A program made the position numbers and the translations under genes. From the NCBI RefSeq assembly GCF_001311865.1, contig NZ_BBCD01000005.1:1-64000 (forward strand): a stretch of 64,000 nucleotides of DNA, written 5' to 3'. Origin of the DNA: Piscibacillus salipiscarius JCM 13188. Its GTDB lineage: Bacteria; Bacillota; Bacilli; Bacillales; Alkalibacillaceae. Position 1 is the stretch's first letter. Every line of letters starts with the position of its first letter. The notes beneath the pieces are model-generated. The model saw nothing but the letters and a program-made list of their open reading frames with translations. It was not told the origin of the DNA and did not search any database. This document shows positions 19,518 through 29,428 of this stretch, piece after piece.

Positions 19518-20451
19518 ATGATTCATAATATTGAACTAAAAACTGAGCATCTGCACCGATCATTTAATCACTCCTATAAACCTATATTAACGGTAGAATC
19601 AGGTGATACCTTACAGCTCACCACACCGGATATTCAGTGGGGATATTCAAAAGCTAAAGGTGAACCTAAAGAAAAACTTGATTCTAGAGAACAAGAAGAA
19701 GTTAAAGGACACCCTATTATTGGACCTATTGAGATTAAGAGTGCCAAACCTGATGGTACTAGAAATACGTACAAATGATTTAGTTCCAGGTTGGTATGGA
19801 CAAACTGGGCAGGCGGATTTAATAGCTGGCAGAATGAAAAACTGAGTCTCACGAACGAAAAAGAACGTACAGTTAGACTGGGAATTAGATACTGAAACCA
19901 TGACTGGAACGACTCGCATTGGAGATCGCGACCTGCGAATCGGGCTTAATCCTTTTATGGGACTTATGGGCGTTGCCCCAGCTGAACCAGGATTACATAT
20001 AACAGCACCACCAAGACGTGTTGGCGGTAATATCGACTGCAAAGAACTAGGCAGGGGCAGCAGCCTCTTTTTACCAATTGAAGTAGAAGGTGCATTGTTT
20101 TCTATTGGAGATGGCCATGCAGCTCAAGGCGACGGTGAAGTATCAGGTACTGCCATTGAGGCTCCTATGGACGTAGTTGATGTGACATTAACGGTTCACG
20201 AAGATATGAGCTTGAATATGCCTCGAGCCTGGACACCATCTGGTTGGGTAACGTTTGGTTTTGATGAAGACTTAAATGAAGCAACTGCCACCGCATTAGA
20301 TGAAATGGTATTGCTCATTCAACGCCTCTATGATGTTAAGAAGACTGAGGCAACTGCATTAGCTAGCACCGTTGTTGATTTGAGAATTACACAGGTAGTC
20401 AATGGTGTAAAAGGAGTTCATGCTGTCTTATCTCATGGGGCAATTAGATAA
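19518..20451 (+). CDS. Acetamidase/formamidase-family protein (frameshifted)
   Basis: FmdA/AmdA-family hydrolase of short-chain amides. The N-terminus HLHRSFNHSYKPILTVESGD and HPIIGPIEIKSAKPDG, then after two frame changes (about 19760 and 19870) RDLRIGLNPFMGLMGVAPAEPG and RRVGGNIDCKELGRGSSLFLPIEVEGA followed by GDGHAAQGDGEVSGTAIEAP, are all family-defining blocks including the metal-site GDGHAAQGDGE. Complete length of about 310 residues. AAAGGAG 7 bp before ATG. Divergent from the amidase gene. Confidence 0.88.
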
Positions 20452-20582
20452 AAATTAAAAATAGCCATAAAAACTTAAGTATAGAGCTTTTCAACGAAGA
20501 ACAGTATGAAGTTACTTTAACGTTAATAAATTCCATACAAAATGAACACAATAACATTAATATTATTGTGGAGTGATTAAAA

Positions 20583-21601
20583 ATGTCTGATAACAAACAA
20601 ATTAGATTGACCTCAAGTGAAATATCACAACTTTGGACTCAATATATGAATGACACAGCAAGCGTTTGTATGCTTACATACTTTCTAAATAAAGCAGAAG
20701 ATCAGGAGATTAAAACTGTAATTGAATCAGCTCTTAACATATCCTTAACTCATATAGACGTAATCAAATCAATATTCAAAGAAGAAAAGTTCAAAGTACC
20801 TCATGGTTTCACTGTTGAGGAAGATGTAGATTTAGAAGCGCCTCGCTTATATGCTGATAGCTATGTCCTTCATTATATACATCAAATGGCTAAGATTGGC
20901 TTAACTAGTTACGCAGTCAGCTTATCCTATTCTGTAAGATCAGACATTACTGAGTTTTACCAACAATGCCTAGATGAGTCGCAAAATTTATATGAACAAT
21001 CGAAAGACTTATTACTAAATAAAGGTATATTTATTCGATCACCATATATCGATGACATGGAGAGTATAGAATATGTTCAAAAACAAGGGTTTTTATGGGA
21101 TGTGTTTGGAGAGAAGAGATCTCTAACAGCTTTAGAAATCACAAATCTATATGCTAATATTCAAAGAAATGCATTAGGGACCGCGACATTAATAGGATTT
21201 AGCCAAGTAGCACAAACTAAAGAGGTTACTGACTATTTTGTTAGAGGACTTGAAATCGCAAAGAAACATATAAAATTATTTAGTGAAAAACTCAAAGATG
21301 ATGATTTACCAACTCCTATGTCTTGGGATTCTGAAGTCACTCATAGCACAACATACACATTTAGCGAAAGATTAATGATGTTCTATACAACTGCGCTCAT
21401 CTCTCTAAGCGTTGGATATTATGGTATGAGTGTTTCAACAAGTCCAAGAGTAGATATTGGAATTATGTATAATCGACTAGCCGTTGAAATACAACTATAC
21501 TCAGAAGACGGCGCAAATATCATGATTAAAACGGTTGGCTTGAACAACCACCTATGGCTTCAAACCGTAAAAATTTAGCGGATAAAAATAAAGAGAAGTA
21601 G
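20583..21601 (+). CDS. DUF3231 family protein
   Basis: About 338-residue protein made of two similar four-helix (ferritin-like) DUF3231 modules: LTSSEISQLWTQYMNDTASVC at residues 8-28 is matched by LTALEITNLYANIQRNALG near 180. Function unknown; related Bacillus genes respond to stress or sporulation. As read it ends VGLNNHLWLQTVKI; adding one A at 21527-21531 gives KNGWLEQPPMASNRK, the ending common in this family, and a stop at 21601. GGAGTG precedes ATG. A terminator follows directly. Confidence 0.8.
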
Positions 21602-21635
21602 TGAAGATTAACTTTAATCAACACTACTTTTTTAT
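21596..21635 (+). terminator. DUF3231 terminator
   Basis: AAGTAGTG / CACTACTT stem, with an inner GATTA / TTAATC stem, followed by TTTTTT. Confidence 0.85.
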
Positions 21636-21744
21636 AAAACGATGATTAATCATTCATAAAGTATTCATGACTTCTCACCAAGCTATTTTCTCAATATGTG
21701 TCAGTTTAGTTTCTAATGTCTCTATCACAAGGGTCATTAGTTTT

Positions 21745-22938
21745 TTATCTTTCTGTTCCTGGAATGTTCTCATACTCACCTGGGTCGATCTCGTAAACAG
21801 ACCCATCAGCAACACCTTCAACAATACCATATAAACCTGTTTCTACCGCTTTCACGAGCTGCCCCTTTTTCTTTTGACCAAAGGATTGAGTTTGTCCTGT
21901 TACTTCAAATAGGACTGAGCCACTTCCGTTTAATGCGAATGAACCTAAAGCTGTGCCCGGTAAATCTAAATCTTGAGGGTATAATGAAATATTGTTAAAA
22001 ATTGAATTACCTACACCTTGAAGCGCTTGGTAAGCAGCTACATTCAACTGCTTAGCAAAATCACCGTTGTATTGATTAGCGTACTCGCTATATTTTGCGC
22101 CTTCCTCTGATTTTGGATCCGGTACAAAGACACCTGATAGTGATAACGTCACTTCGTCTTCTGTGCCCTCAACGTAATACTGTCCTTGATGATGAAGGTC
22201 TACAAACACATCAACTTTCCCAAACTCATCATGTGCTTCTTTATAAACATCTCTTACGGTTTGAGCTTCGGGCGTGATAAACCAACCCGGGCTAGCAGAA
22301 TTACCTGGGAAGTCACTCGCTTGTGGAACATAATCCAAGTCAGGGTTGAAGTCACGGTTTACATCAAATCCTGGGTTTGATGCATAATCCCATATTTCGT
22401 TTTGCCATGTATAATAGTTCCAGGAGGGTTGGGCATTTTCTAGTTGAGGGAAATCCTCTACCACTTCTTCCCAAGACATGATATTTCCTCTACGATTAGC
22501 GTCAGATGCATCTGGGTTCATCATTGGCATTGCAATAATGGTTATCTCTTCGCGAAGCTGCTTGTATTTAGGAGAATTGTTTGTTGCTAGTTGCTTAAGC
22601 ATATTTACTAATGCTACTGTTCCTGTCTTTTCATTACCATGAATTTCACTTTGAACCATAACCACCTTATCGCCATGACCTACCGTTGCCTTATAGATTT
22701 CTAGACCTTGGTTAGAATAACCAGCAACTTCTAAATTTAATACTCCATTACTAACCTCTTCGATTTTTTGAAGCTTCTGTGTTAATTCCGCATGGTCCGT
22801 AAAGCCTGATACTGAATACACTTGTTGATCAGGTGTACCTGGTGACATACCAGCTGCTACTGTTAAAGGTAATAATAAGCTTGTACCTACCAATACAGAA
22901 CTACACAGTAAAGTGAAATCCTATCGTTTTTTAGACAT
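21745..22938 (-). CDS. Secreted M14-family zinc carboxypeptidase (in-frame stop near start)
   Basis: Exported metallocarboxypeptidase-like enzyme. Zinc ligands: HGNEKTG (His and Glu of HxxE) and the distal His in VDVFVDLHHQGQ; the catalytic Glu is in SVLFEVTGQTQ. ATG 22938 follows GGAGGGAG and begins MSKKR, then a TAG codon, then DFTLLCSSVLVGTSLLLPLT in the same frame, which is a clear signal-peptide core. The amber codon at residue 6 is therefore either a substitution in the strain or a base-call error; no single indel fixes it. The rest is open to the stop. Stands alone. Confidence 0.82.
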
Positions 22939-23106
22939 GAACTCCCTCCTATAAAAGTTTGTGATAATTACTATTCTGATTTTGTCGAATTTAATTATTG
23001 AAACATAGCCTGATGAAAATGTGACCATCGTATTATTTTAAATTTTTACTTATCTATATCATTTGGCTTATGTTATAGTAATAAAAATAAATCCAGGAGG
23101 GATTAT

Positions 23107-23626
23107 ATGAACTTGAACCTTTCCACTAAGAGGCTTAAGCTTCGACCCTTTACAATGAACGACGCATCTCACGTTTATGAACTCGCTAATGATCCAGCGA
23201 TCACCGAAACTACACTTAATATACCTTATCCATATACATTAGAAGATGCTGAGGAATGGATAATAATGCCTGACGATTCCAGGAAAAATGGGATTTATCC
23301 GTTTGCGATTGTTTTAAAAGAAGAAAACCAACTCATTGGAGCCATGACCATCGGAGTCAATCAACGCCACAAACGAGGTGAGTTGGCTTACTGGGTTGGC
23401 CAAAATTATTGGGGGCAAGGGTATGCTACTGAGGCTGCTGAACGCATTGTTCAATTCGGAATTCAAGAACTACTTTTACATAAAATGTGGGCTCAAGCAT
23501 TGACCTTTAATCCAGCGTCGGCAAAAGTCATGCAGAAGATTGGTATGAAGAAAGAAGGAACTTTAATAGACCATTTTTATAAAATGGTGAGTTTTAAGTG
23601 TTGATGTATATGGAATGAGTGTTTAG
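23107..23626 (+). CDS. GNAT-family N-acetyltransferase, RimJ/RimL-like (frameshift at end)
   Basis: Acetyl-CoA-dependent transferase. N-terminus NLSTKRLKLRPFTMNDASHV, motif A GQNYWGQGYATEAAERIV, and NPASAKVMQKIGMKKEGTL are classic. The last codons as read are KMVSFKC; shifting frame gives SVDVYGMSV, the normal ending, and a stop at 23626, only 17 bp before the left attachment site of the island. AGGAGG 8 bp before ATG. Chromosomal, so it marks the undisturbed flank of the insertion. Confidence 0.85.
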
Positions 23627-23642
23627 AGGTAACTTAAGGAAA

Positions 23643-23689
23643 ATGGAGCATATCGGGCTCGAACCGATGACCTTCTCACTGCCAGTGAG
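23643..23689 (-). repeat. Left attachment site (attL), partial tRNA-Ala copy
   Basis: Exact 47-bp copy of 45494-45540, beginning ATGGAGCATATCGGGCTCG and ending CTGCCAGTGAG. The sequence then diverges (GGTTATGT instead of the tRNA 5' half), so this copy is not a functional tRNA. Confidence 0.95.
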
Positions 23690-24190
23690 GGTTATGTAAT
23701 AACTATAGGTTCCTTTGAGTTTTTTAGTGTCCTTATGTTCCTAGGAAACTGACTTTGCGTTACCTTTAGTGTCCAAATGTAACCTATGCTAAACTCCAAT
23801 TTGATGACCACAAAAATGACCACAGAATATATTGAGATGTAGAATCATTTGCCTATAGATTTGATAGTATATTATTTTGCTTATATCTGAACCATTATTC
23901 GTTCAATAAATAGTTGATATTTTTCATATAATAGCAATTTCGGATGACCGTATCAATTTAAAGTAGCAAATCTAAAATACTAGAAGGCGAGAATGTCTAT
24001 CTCGCCTTTAAAATTCTTATTATTTATTAAGGGTCTTCGGAATATATAGTGGAATTACTTTTTTAATAGTTTAAAAACAACTGGTGTTTAAATCGGATTT
24101 TCTAGTGGGATGTTAGGACAATCAATAGTATTATAAAAGTATCAATCACATACGAGTGATACGTTGGGAAAAATAAAATAGTCCAATTTA
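23690..24190. other. Gene-free left end of the island
   Basis: About 500 bp with no convincing gene. It holds a paired motif TTTGATGACCAC / AAAAATGACCAC at 23800-23830 that recurs inside the right end (45401-45427), best read as integrase arm-type sites, and a small AAGGCGAGA / TCTCGCCTT hairpin at 23982-24006. Confidence 0.5.
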
Positions 24191-24191
24191 C

Positions 24192-24223
24192 TTGACCGTG
24201 TACTATGGTACACGGTTTATAAT
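24192..24223 (+). promoter_or_regulatory. MerR-type mer promoter/operator
   Basis: TTGACC (24192-24197) and TATAAT (24218-24223) are separated by 20 bp, the overlong spacer typical of MerR-activated promoters. A perfect dyad ACCGTGTAC-TATG-GTACACGGT (24195-24216) fills the spacer. MerR would untwist it when Hg(II) is bound. 19 bp further is the merR start. Confidence 0.88.
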
Positions 24224-24242
24224 ATTCATGGGGTGAAATAAG

Positions 24243-24636
24243 ATGATTTACCGCATTAGTGAGTTTGCAGAAAAATGTGGCGTTAATAAAGAAACGATTA
24301 GATATTACGAGCGAAAAAAATTTACTACAAGAACCTCACCGAACGGAAGCTGGTTATCGGATATATTCATATGATGACGTTAAGCGTGTTGGGTTTATTA
24401 AACGAATACAGGAACTTGGATTTTCTTTAAACGAGATTTATAAATTACTTGGTGTTGTAGATAAAGATGAAGTTCGTTGTCAAGATATGTTCGAATTTGT
24501 TTCTAAAAAACAAAAGGAAGTTCAAAAACAAATAGAGGATTTAAAACGAATTGAAACTATGTTAGACGACTTAAAACAACGATGTCCAGATGAAAAGCAA
24601 TTACATTCGTGTCCAATAATAGAAACATTAACATGA
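24243..24636 (+). CDS. merR: Hg(II)-responsive MerR regulator (one frameshift)
   Basis: Activator/repressor of the mer operon. N-terminal winged helix ISEFAEKCGVNKETIRYYER, coiled-coil dimer helix, and the three mercury-binding cysteines in DEVRCQDMF, QRCPDEK and LHSCPIIETL. About 130 residues. The break is in an A7 run at 24315-24321; A6 restores NLLQEPHRTEAGYR. Very similar to the Bacillus RC607 MerR. First gene of the operon, 24 bp before merA, and preceded by its own operator. Confidence 0.93.
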
Positions 24637-24660
24637 GAGATTAACGAAAGGGGCTTTATT

Positions 24661-26302
24661 ATGAATAAATTTAAGGTAAACATTCAAGGAATGACCTGTG
24701 CGGGTTGTGAAAAACACGTTGAATCAGCACTTGAAAAGATAGGTGCTAAAAATATTGAGTCTAGTTTTCGTCGTGGTGAAGCAGTATTTGAACTACCCAA
24801 TGATATTGAGGTTGAAAGTGCAATAAAGGCGATTGATGAAGCAAATTACAAAGCCGGAGAAATTGAAGAAGTATCGTCACAAGAAAACGTGGCGTTAAGT
24901 AATGAAGACAATTATGACCTTCTTATTATTGGTTCTGGTGCTGCTGCCTTTTCATCGGCAATTAAAGCTATAGAATACGGTGCAAAAGTTGGAATGATTG
25001 AGCGTGGAACGGTTGGGGGAACCTGTGTGAATATTGGCTGTGTTCCGTCAAAAACTCTTCTTAGGGCAGGGGAAATCAATCATTTATCAAAAGACAACCC
25101 GTTTATAGGTTTACAAACATCCGCTGGAGAAGTGGATTTAGCTAGTTTAATCACGCAAAAGGATAAATTGGTGAGCGAACTTCGGAATCAAAAATATGTG
25201 GATTTAATTGATGAATATAATTTTGATTTAATTAAAGGTGAAGCAAAATTCGTTGATGCTAGTACGGTTGAGGTCAATGGGGCAAAGTTATCTGCAAAAC
25301 GCTTTTTTAATTGCAACAGGTGGATCTCCTTCGTTGCCCCAAATTTCAGGACTTGAAGAAATGGACTATTTAACTAGTACAACACTTCTTGAGTTAAAGA
25401 AAATACCAAAACGATTAACTGTAATTGGTTCAGGATACATTGGAATGGAGCTTGGACAACTATTTCATCATTTAGGTTCAGAAATAACGCTTATGCAAAG
25501 AAGTGAGCGACTTTTAAAGGAGTATGATCCTGAGATTTCAGAGTCAGTTGAAAAAGCGTTAATTGAACAGGGTATAAACCTTGTCAAAGGGGCAACTTTT
25601 GAGCGTGTTGTACAAAGTGGAGAGATAAAAAAGGTTTACGTAACAGTAAATGGCAGTAAAGAAGTTATTGAATCAGATCAGTTACTTGTTGCCACTGGAA
25701 GAAAACCAAATACGGATTCTTTAAATTTAAGTGCGGCAGGTGTTGAAACCGGAAAAAATAATGAAATCCTGATCAATGATTTTGGTCAAACAAGTAATGA
25801 AAAGATTTATGCAGCAGGAGATGTGACGTTAGGACCGCAATTTGTATATGTAGCAGCCTATGAAGGTGGAATTATTACTGATAATGCTATCGGTGGGTTA
25901 AACAAAAAAATAGATTTATCGGTAGTCCCTGCTGTTACGTTTACGAATCCAACGGTTGCAACGGTTGGTTTAACAGAAGAACAAGCAAAAGAGAAAGGGT
26001 ATGATGTGAAGACATCTGTATTACCTTTAGATGCTGTTCCAAGAGCAATTGTAAACCGTGAAACAACCGGTGTATTTAAACTAGTAGCAGATGCAGAAAC
26101 ACTAAAAGTATTAGGAGTTCATATTGTATCTGAGAATGCAGGAGATGTCATCTATGCAGCATCATTAGCTGTTAAATTTGGCTTAACGATAGAAGATTTA
26201 ACAGAAACCCTAGCACCATATTTAACAATGGCTGAAGGGCTAAAATTAGCTGCACTTACGTTCGATAAAGATGTTTCGAAATTATCTTGTTGTGCAGGCT
26301 AA
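24661..26302 (+). CDS. merA: Mercuric reductase MerA (one frameshift)
   Basis: NADPH-dependent flavoenzyme reducing Hg(II) to Hg(0) in the cytoplasm. N-terminal heavy-metal-associated domain with [15 protein letters not shown]-binding [17 protein letters not shown]; redox pair in [15 protein letters not shown]-binding [14 protein letters not shown]; second FAD motif IYAAGDVT; C-terminal vicinal cysteines LSCCAG that deliver mercury. One HMA copy, about 546 residues. Broken in a T6 run at 25302-25307; T5 gives the normal FLIATGG. No merT, merP or merB is adjacent. Confidence 0.95.
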
Positions 26303-26428
26303 GGGAACTTTTTTTTACAATTCCCTATTCAAGTGAACCAGCTAATACTGTACTAAAGTGTGCAGTAGTTTAGCAAAGTCTACAAAAGGATTTCATACAC
26401 TATTTTGCGATCACCCATTATATAAATG

Positions 26429-27903
26429 CTTTAAGGGGTTTTCTAAGTGCATTTGTGGTCACAAAAATAATTTAACACTGATGATTTCGACATCAAATCT
26501 ATATTTGATACCTTAACACCGCAGAGTAATAAAGGATGAACAATATGTCAGACTTATTATCCCTACCAGACATTAAAACAATAGAATCACCACAAGAAAA
26601 TGAAACCGATATGATGTTTAAAGTTGAAGCAGTCGGACCACCTGAACGTTGTCCTGAATGTGGTTTTGACAAGTTGTACAAACACAGTTCAAGAAATCAA
26701 CTAATTATGGATTTGCCCATTCGTTTAAAGCGAGTGGGCTTACAATTGAACCGTAGACGATACAAATGTCGTGAATGCGAATCTACCTTCTGGGAACGCC
26801 TAGTATCTGTAGATGAAAAGCGTAGTATGACCAAAAGGCTTTTAAAGTCTATTCAAGAGCAATCCATGTCTAAGACCTTTGTAGAAGTCGCAGAAAGCGT
26901 TGGCGTTGACGAGAAAACTATTAGGAACGTTTTTAAGGACTATGTGGCACTCAAAGAACGTGAATACCAGTTTGAAACTCCTAAGTGGCTTGGGATAGAC
27001 GAGATACATATTATCCGAAGACCTCGGCTTGTATTGACTAATATTGAACGCAGGACTATTTATGACATCAAGCCTAACCGTAACAAGGAAACAGTCATCC
27101 AACGTCTTTCAGAAATCAGTGACAGGACTTATATTGAGTACGTCACAATGGATATGTGGAAGCCCTACAAAGACGCAGTGAACACTATCCTTCCACACGC
27201 TAAAGTGGTCGTAGATAAGTTTCATGTAATTAGAATGGCTAATCAAGCCTTAGATAACGTCAGAAAGTCTTTGAAAGCTCATATGAGCCAAAAAGAAAGA
27301 CGTACCCTTATGCGTGAAAGGTTTATCCTTCTAAAGCGTAAACACGATCTAAATGAACGTGAATCATTCCTCTTAGAGACTTGGTTAGGTAATCTTCCTG
27401 TCTTAAAAGAAGCCTATGAACTCAAAGAAGAGTTTTACTGGATATGGGATACTCCTGATTCAGATGAAGGTCGTCTTCGTTATAGTCAATGGAGACACCG
27501 TTGTATGTCCAGTAACTCTAAAGATGCATATAAAGACCTCGTGAGAGCCGTAGACAACTGGCATGTCGAAATATTCAACTACTTTGATAAAAGGCTCACT
27601 AACGCTTATACGGAGTCAATTAACAGCATTATTAGGCAGGTAGAGCGAATGGGTAGAGGTTACTCGTTTGATGCCTTACGAGCCAAAATCCTTTTCAATG
27701 AGAAGCTCCATAAAAAGCGTAAGCCACGATTTAATTCAAGTGCTTTCAATAAAGCTATGTTACACGATAATTTCAATTGGTATGAAGTGAATGATCATAA
27801 CATTACAGACAACTTTGGTGTCGATTTTTCCACACTTATTAAGAATTTGGAGAAGGGTGATTTATAAGCCCTTTTCCACCATAAAACCGAATACCCTTTA
27901 TTA
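26429..27903 (+). mobile_element. ISL3-type insertion sequence
   Basis: About 1475 bp containing one transposase gene. Imperfect terminal repeats: left end TTTAAGGGGTTTTC (from 26430), right end, read inward on the minus strand, AATAAAGGGTATTC (from about 27902), 10 of 14 matching. A direct repeat ATAAATG abuts both ends (26422-26428 and 27904-27910), a plausible target duplication. It lies downstream of merA without disrupting it. Confidence 0.65.
26536..27867 (+). CDS. ISL3-family transposase
   Basis: 443-residue DDE transposase, intact in one frame. The N-terminal zinc-finger CPECGFDKLYKHS and CRECESTFWERL match the ISL3 DNA-binding region. Catalytic acids: first Asp in WLGIDEIHI, second in KVVVDKFHVI, Glu in TNAYTESINSIIR. 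The C-terminal YSFDALRAKILF is also typical. One of the few long genes in the window without a frameshift. Could mobilise itself; role in moving merRA is not shown. Confidence 0.92.
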   Translation: MNNMSDLLSLPDIKTIESPQENETDMMFKVEAVGPPERCPECGFDKLYKHSSRNQLIMDLPIRLKRVGLQLNRRRYKCRECESTFWERLVSVDEKRSMTKRLLKSIQEQSMSKTFVEVAESVGVDEKTIRNVFKDYVALKEREYQFETPKWLGIDEIHIIRRPRLVLTNIERRTIYDIKPNRNKETVIQRLSEISDRTYIEYVTMDMWKPYKDAVNTILPHAKVVVDKFHVIRMANQALDNVRKSLKAHMSQKERRTLMRERFILLKRKHDLNERESFLLETWLGNLPVLKEAYELKEEFYWIWDTPDSDEGRLRYSQWRHRCMSSNSKDAYKDLVRAVDNWHVEIFNYFDKRLTNAYTESINSIIRQVERMGRGYSFDALRAKILFNEKLHKKRKPRFNSSAFNKAMLHDNFNWYEVNDHNITDNFGVDFSTLIKNLEKGDL

Positions 27904-28054
27904 ATAAATGAATAGGAGTAAATTCTATTTCTGAGCATACTTCAGTATTTTGTTTTTTAATTCTTTATCTTGATTTAAAAACTTTGAAGATTAATTTGTT
28001 CCACCTAATCATTCTTACAATTGTTTTTGGAAATTAATAATGGGGATTAAATTA

Positions 28055-29428
28055 TTATGAAACTTTAATTGGTACCCCAATTCTTTGTTTCGCAACACAT
28101 ATACCTTCTTTAACAATGTAACATTCGACATAATGGTCTCCTTTAAATAAAGTAGGTTCAAAATGACTAAGTTCATCGGTTTGTTCAATTTGACCTCGAA
28201 TACAGTCTTCTCTTTTGGCAACATCACCACGGTTTTTAACTTTCCAATACACATTATAAGGAGATGGTACATTTGTAGAAGCCATAAATTTCAAATAACA
28301 ACCTGGAAGTAATAATTTCTTCTGATTAAGCAACGAATGTAGCCAAACAGTAGATTTATTTTTTTGTAAAACCTCACATTTTAATTCTAATTGATATTGG
28401 ATGTTAATAGGGAATTTATTATAAATAAACTCTTCTGTTTCTTTATAATCATAGCGTTCGTCCATTTCTGAAGTAGCAAAAGATTTTGACACACTTGATT
28501 TGTTATCTTCCCTCTGCTCAGCCCAATAATCATGATTAAAAACTCTCCCCCATGCTTCAATCGCTTGATTATAAGTACATGATGATGTAAATAAAATATC
28601 TAATTTTGACAATTTATCTTTAAGACGGTTATAAAGGTTGTCCATTTTTGTACTATCTTTACTTACAAGTTTTAAACTTTTTGTTGAATCTGTTGGATTG
28701 TACACCTCTTTATTATACGCCAATCTGTCTTTAATAGCCTTAATAGTATAATAGAATCGTTCATCTATTCGTTCATATGTTTGAAATTGTTCGTTAGCTA
28801 AGACACTCTGAATCAGGCCACCAGGCATATTCTTCCAACCATCTCTTGATTTCGAGAACATTTTTAATAACCTTACTACTTCCCTTAGCTTATAATCCTT
28901 TTCTTTATTTTGTTCCAAGAACCATTGTGTTAAAGAACGTGGATCTCTTTCTCTCCATTCACTGCCGCAATGCTCATAGATATATTTCTTTCCGTCCTTA
29001 TATCTTCTGTATATAGCGAAGTCAATATGATATCCCTCTGCATAGACAATCCTTACACAATTAGTCTTCGCTTCTGGTTCAACTTTAAACTGGTTGGTTT
29101 TCTTTTTAAGTGCATTCACAACCACATTTTTAGTAGCGGTTGTTCCAGGTGGCAAGTTATCTTTTTCAAAGACAATTGCTACGTCAATGTCATAGTCATT
29201 ACTATCATTCTGAATAACAGTAGACATAGCAACACTCCCTTGAACAATCGGCTCTTCCGCAAATTTATAATCTGTTCCTTTTTCTTCGTTATACTCTATT
29301 AATCCATCCTTTAAACGGTTTATATTTAAGTTCTTTTTAGTAAAAAGTGAATCCCTTCCACTTTTAGGTAAGACAACATAATTTTTATAAAACGTATTTA
29401 ATTTACTTTGAAGGTCGTACATCTTCAT
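28055..29428 (-). CDS. CD-NTase (cyclic oligonucleotide synthase) with AGS-C domain
   Basis: Second gene of a two-gene CBASS anti-phage locus; makes a cyclic di- or trinucleotide alarm signal from NTPs after phage sensing. N-terminal nucleotidyltransferase: GS at residues 64-65, metal ligands Asp80 and Asp82 in NDYDIDVAIVF and Asp136 in GYHIDFAIY. C-terminal AGS-C sensor domain from about residue 345: PSPYNVYWKVKNRGDVA, CIRGQI, GDHYVECYIVKEGICVA. 457 residues, intact. Start overlaps the SAVED effector stop by 26 bp. The nucleotide product cannot be told from sequence. Confidence 0.88.
   Translation of the reverse strand: MKMYDLQSKLNTFYKNYVVLPKSGRDSLFTKKNLNINRLKDGLIEYNEEKGTDYKFAEEPIVQGSVAMSTVIQNDSNDYDIDVAIVFEKDNLPPGTTATKNVVVNALKKKTNQFKVEPEAKTNCVRIVYAEGYHIDFAIYRRYKDGKKYIYEHCGSEWRERDPRSLTQWFLEQNKEKDYKLREVVRLLKMFSKSRDGWKNMPGGLIQSVLANEQFQTYERIDERFYYTIKAIKDRLAYNKEVYNPTDSTKSLKLVSKDSTKMDNLYNRLKDKLSKLDILFTSSCTYNQAIEAWGRVFNHDYWAEQREDNKSSVSKSFATSEMDERYDYKETEEFIYNKFPINIQYQLELKCEVLQKNKSTVWLHSLLNQKKLLLPGCYLKFMASTNVPSPYNVYWKVKNRGDVAKREDCIRGQIEQTDELSHFEPTLFKGDHYVECYIVKEGICVAKQRIGVPIKVS

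Noticed and set aside
23643-23689. Second tRNA-Ala gene at the left end
   Set aside because: Only the 3' half is present; acceptor 5' strand and D arm are missing. It is an attachment-site copy.
24311-24325. Programmed frameshifting in merR, hsdR and others
   Set aside because: No conserved slippery heptamers with downstream pseudoknots, and breaks affect nearly every long gene, which fits sequencing error better.
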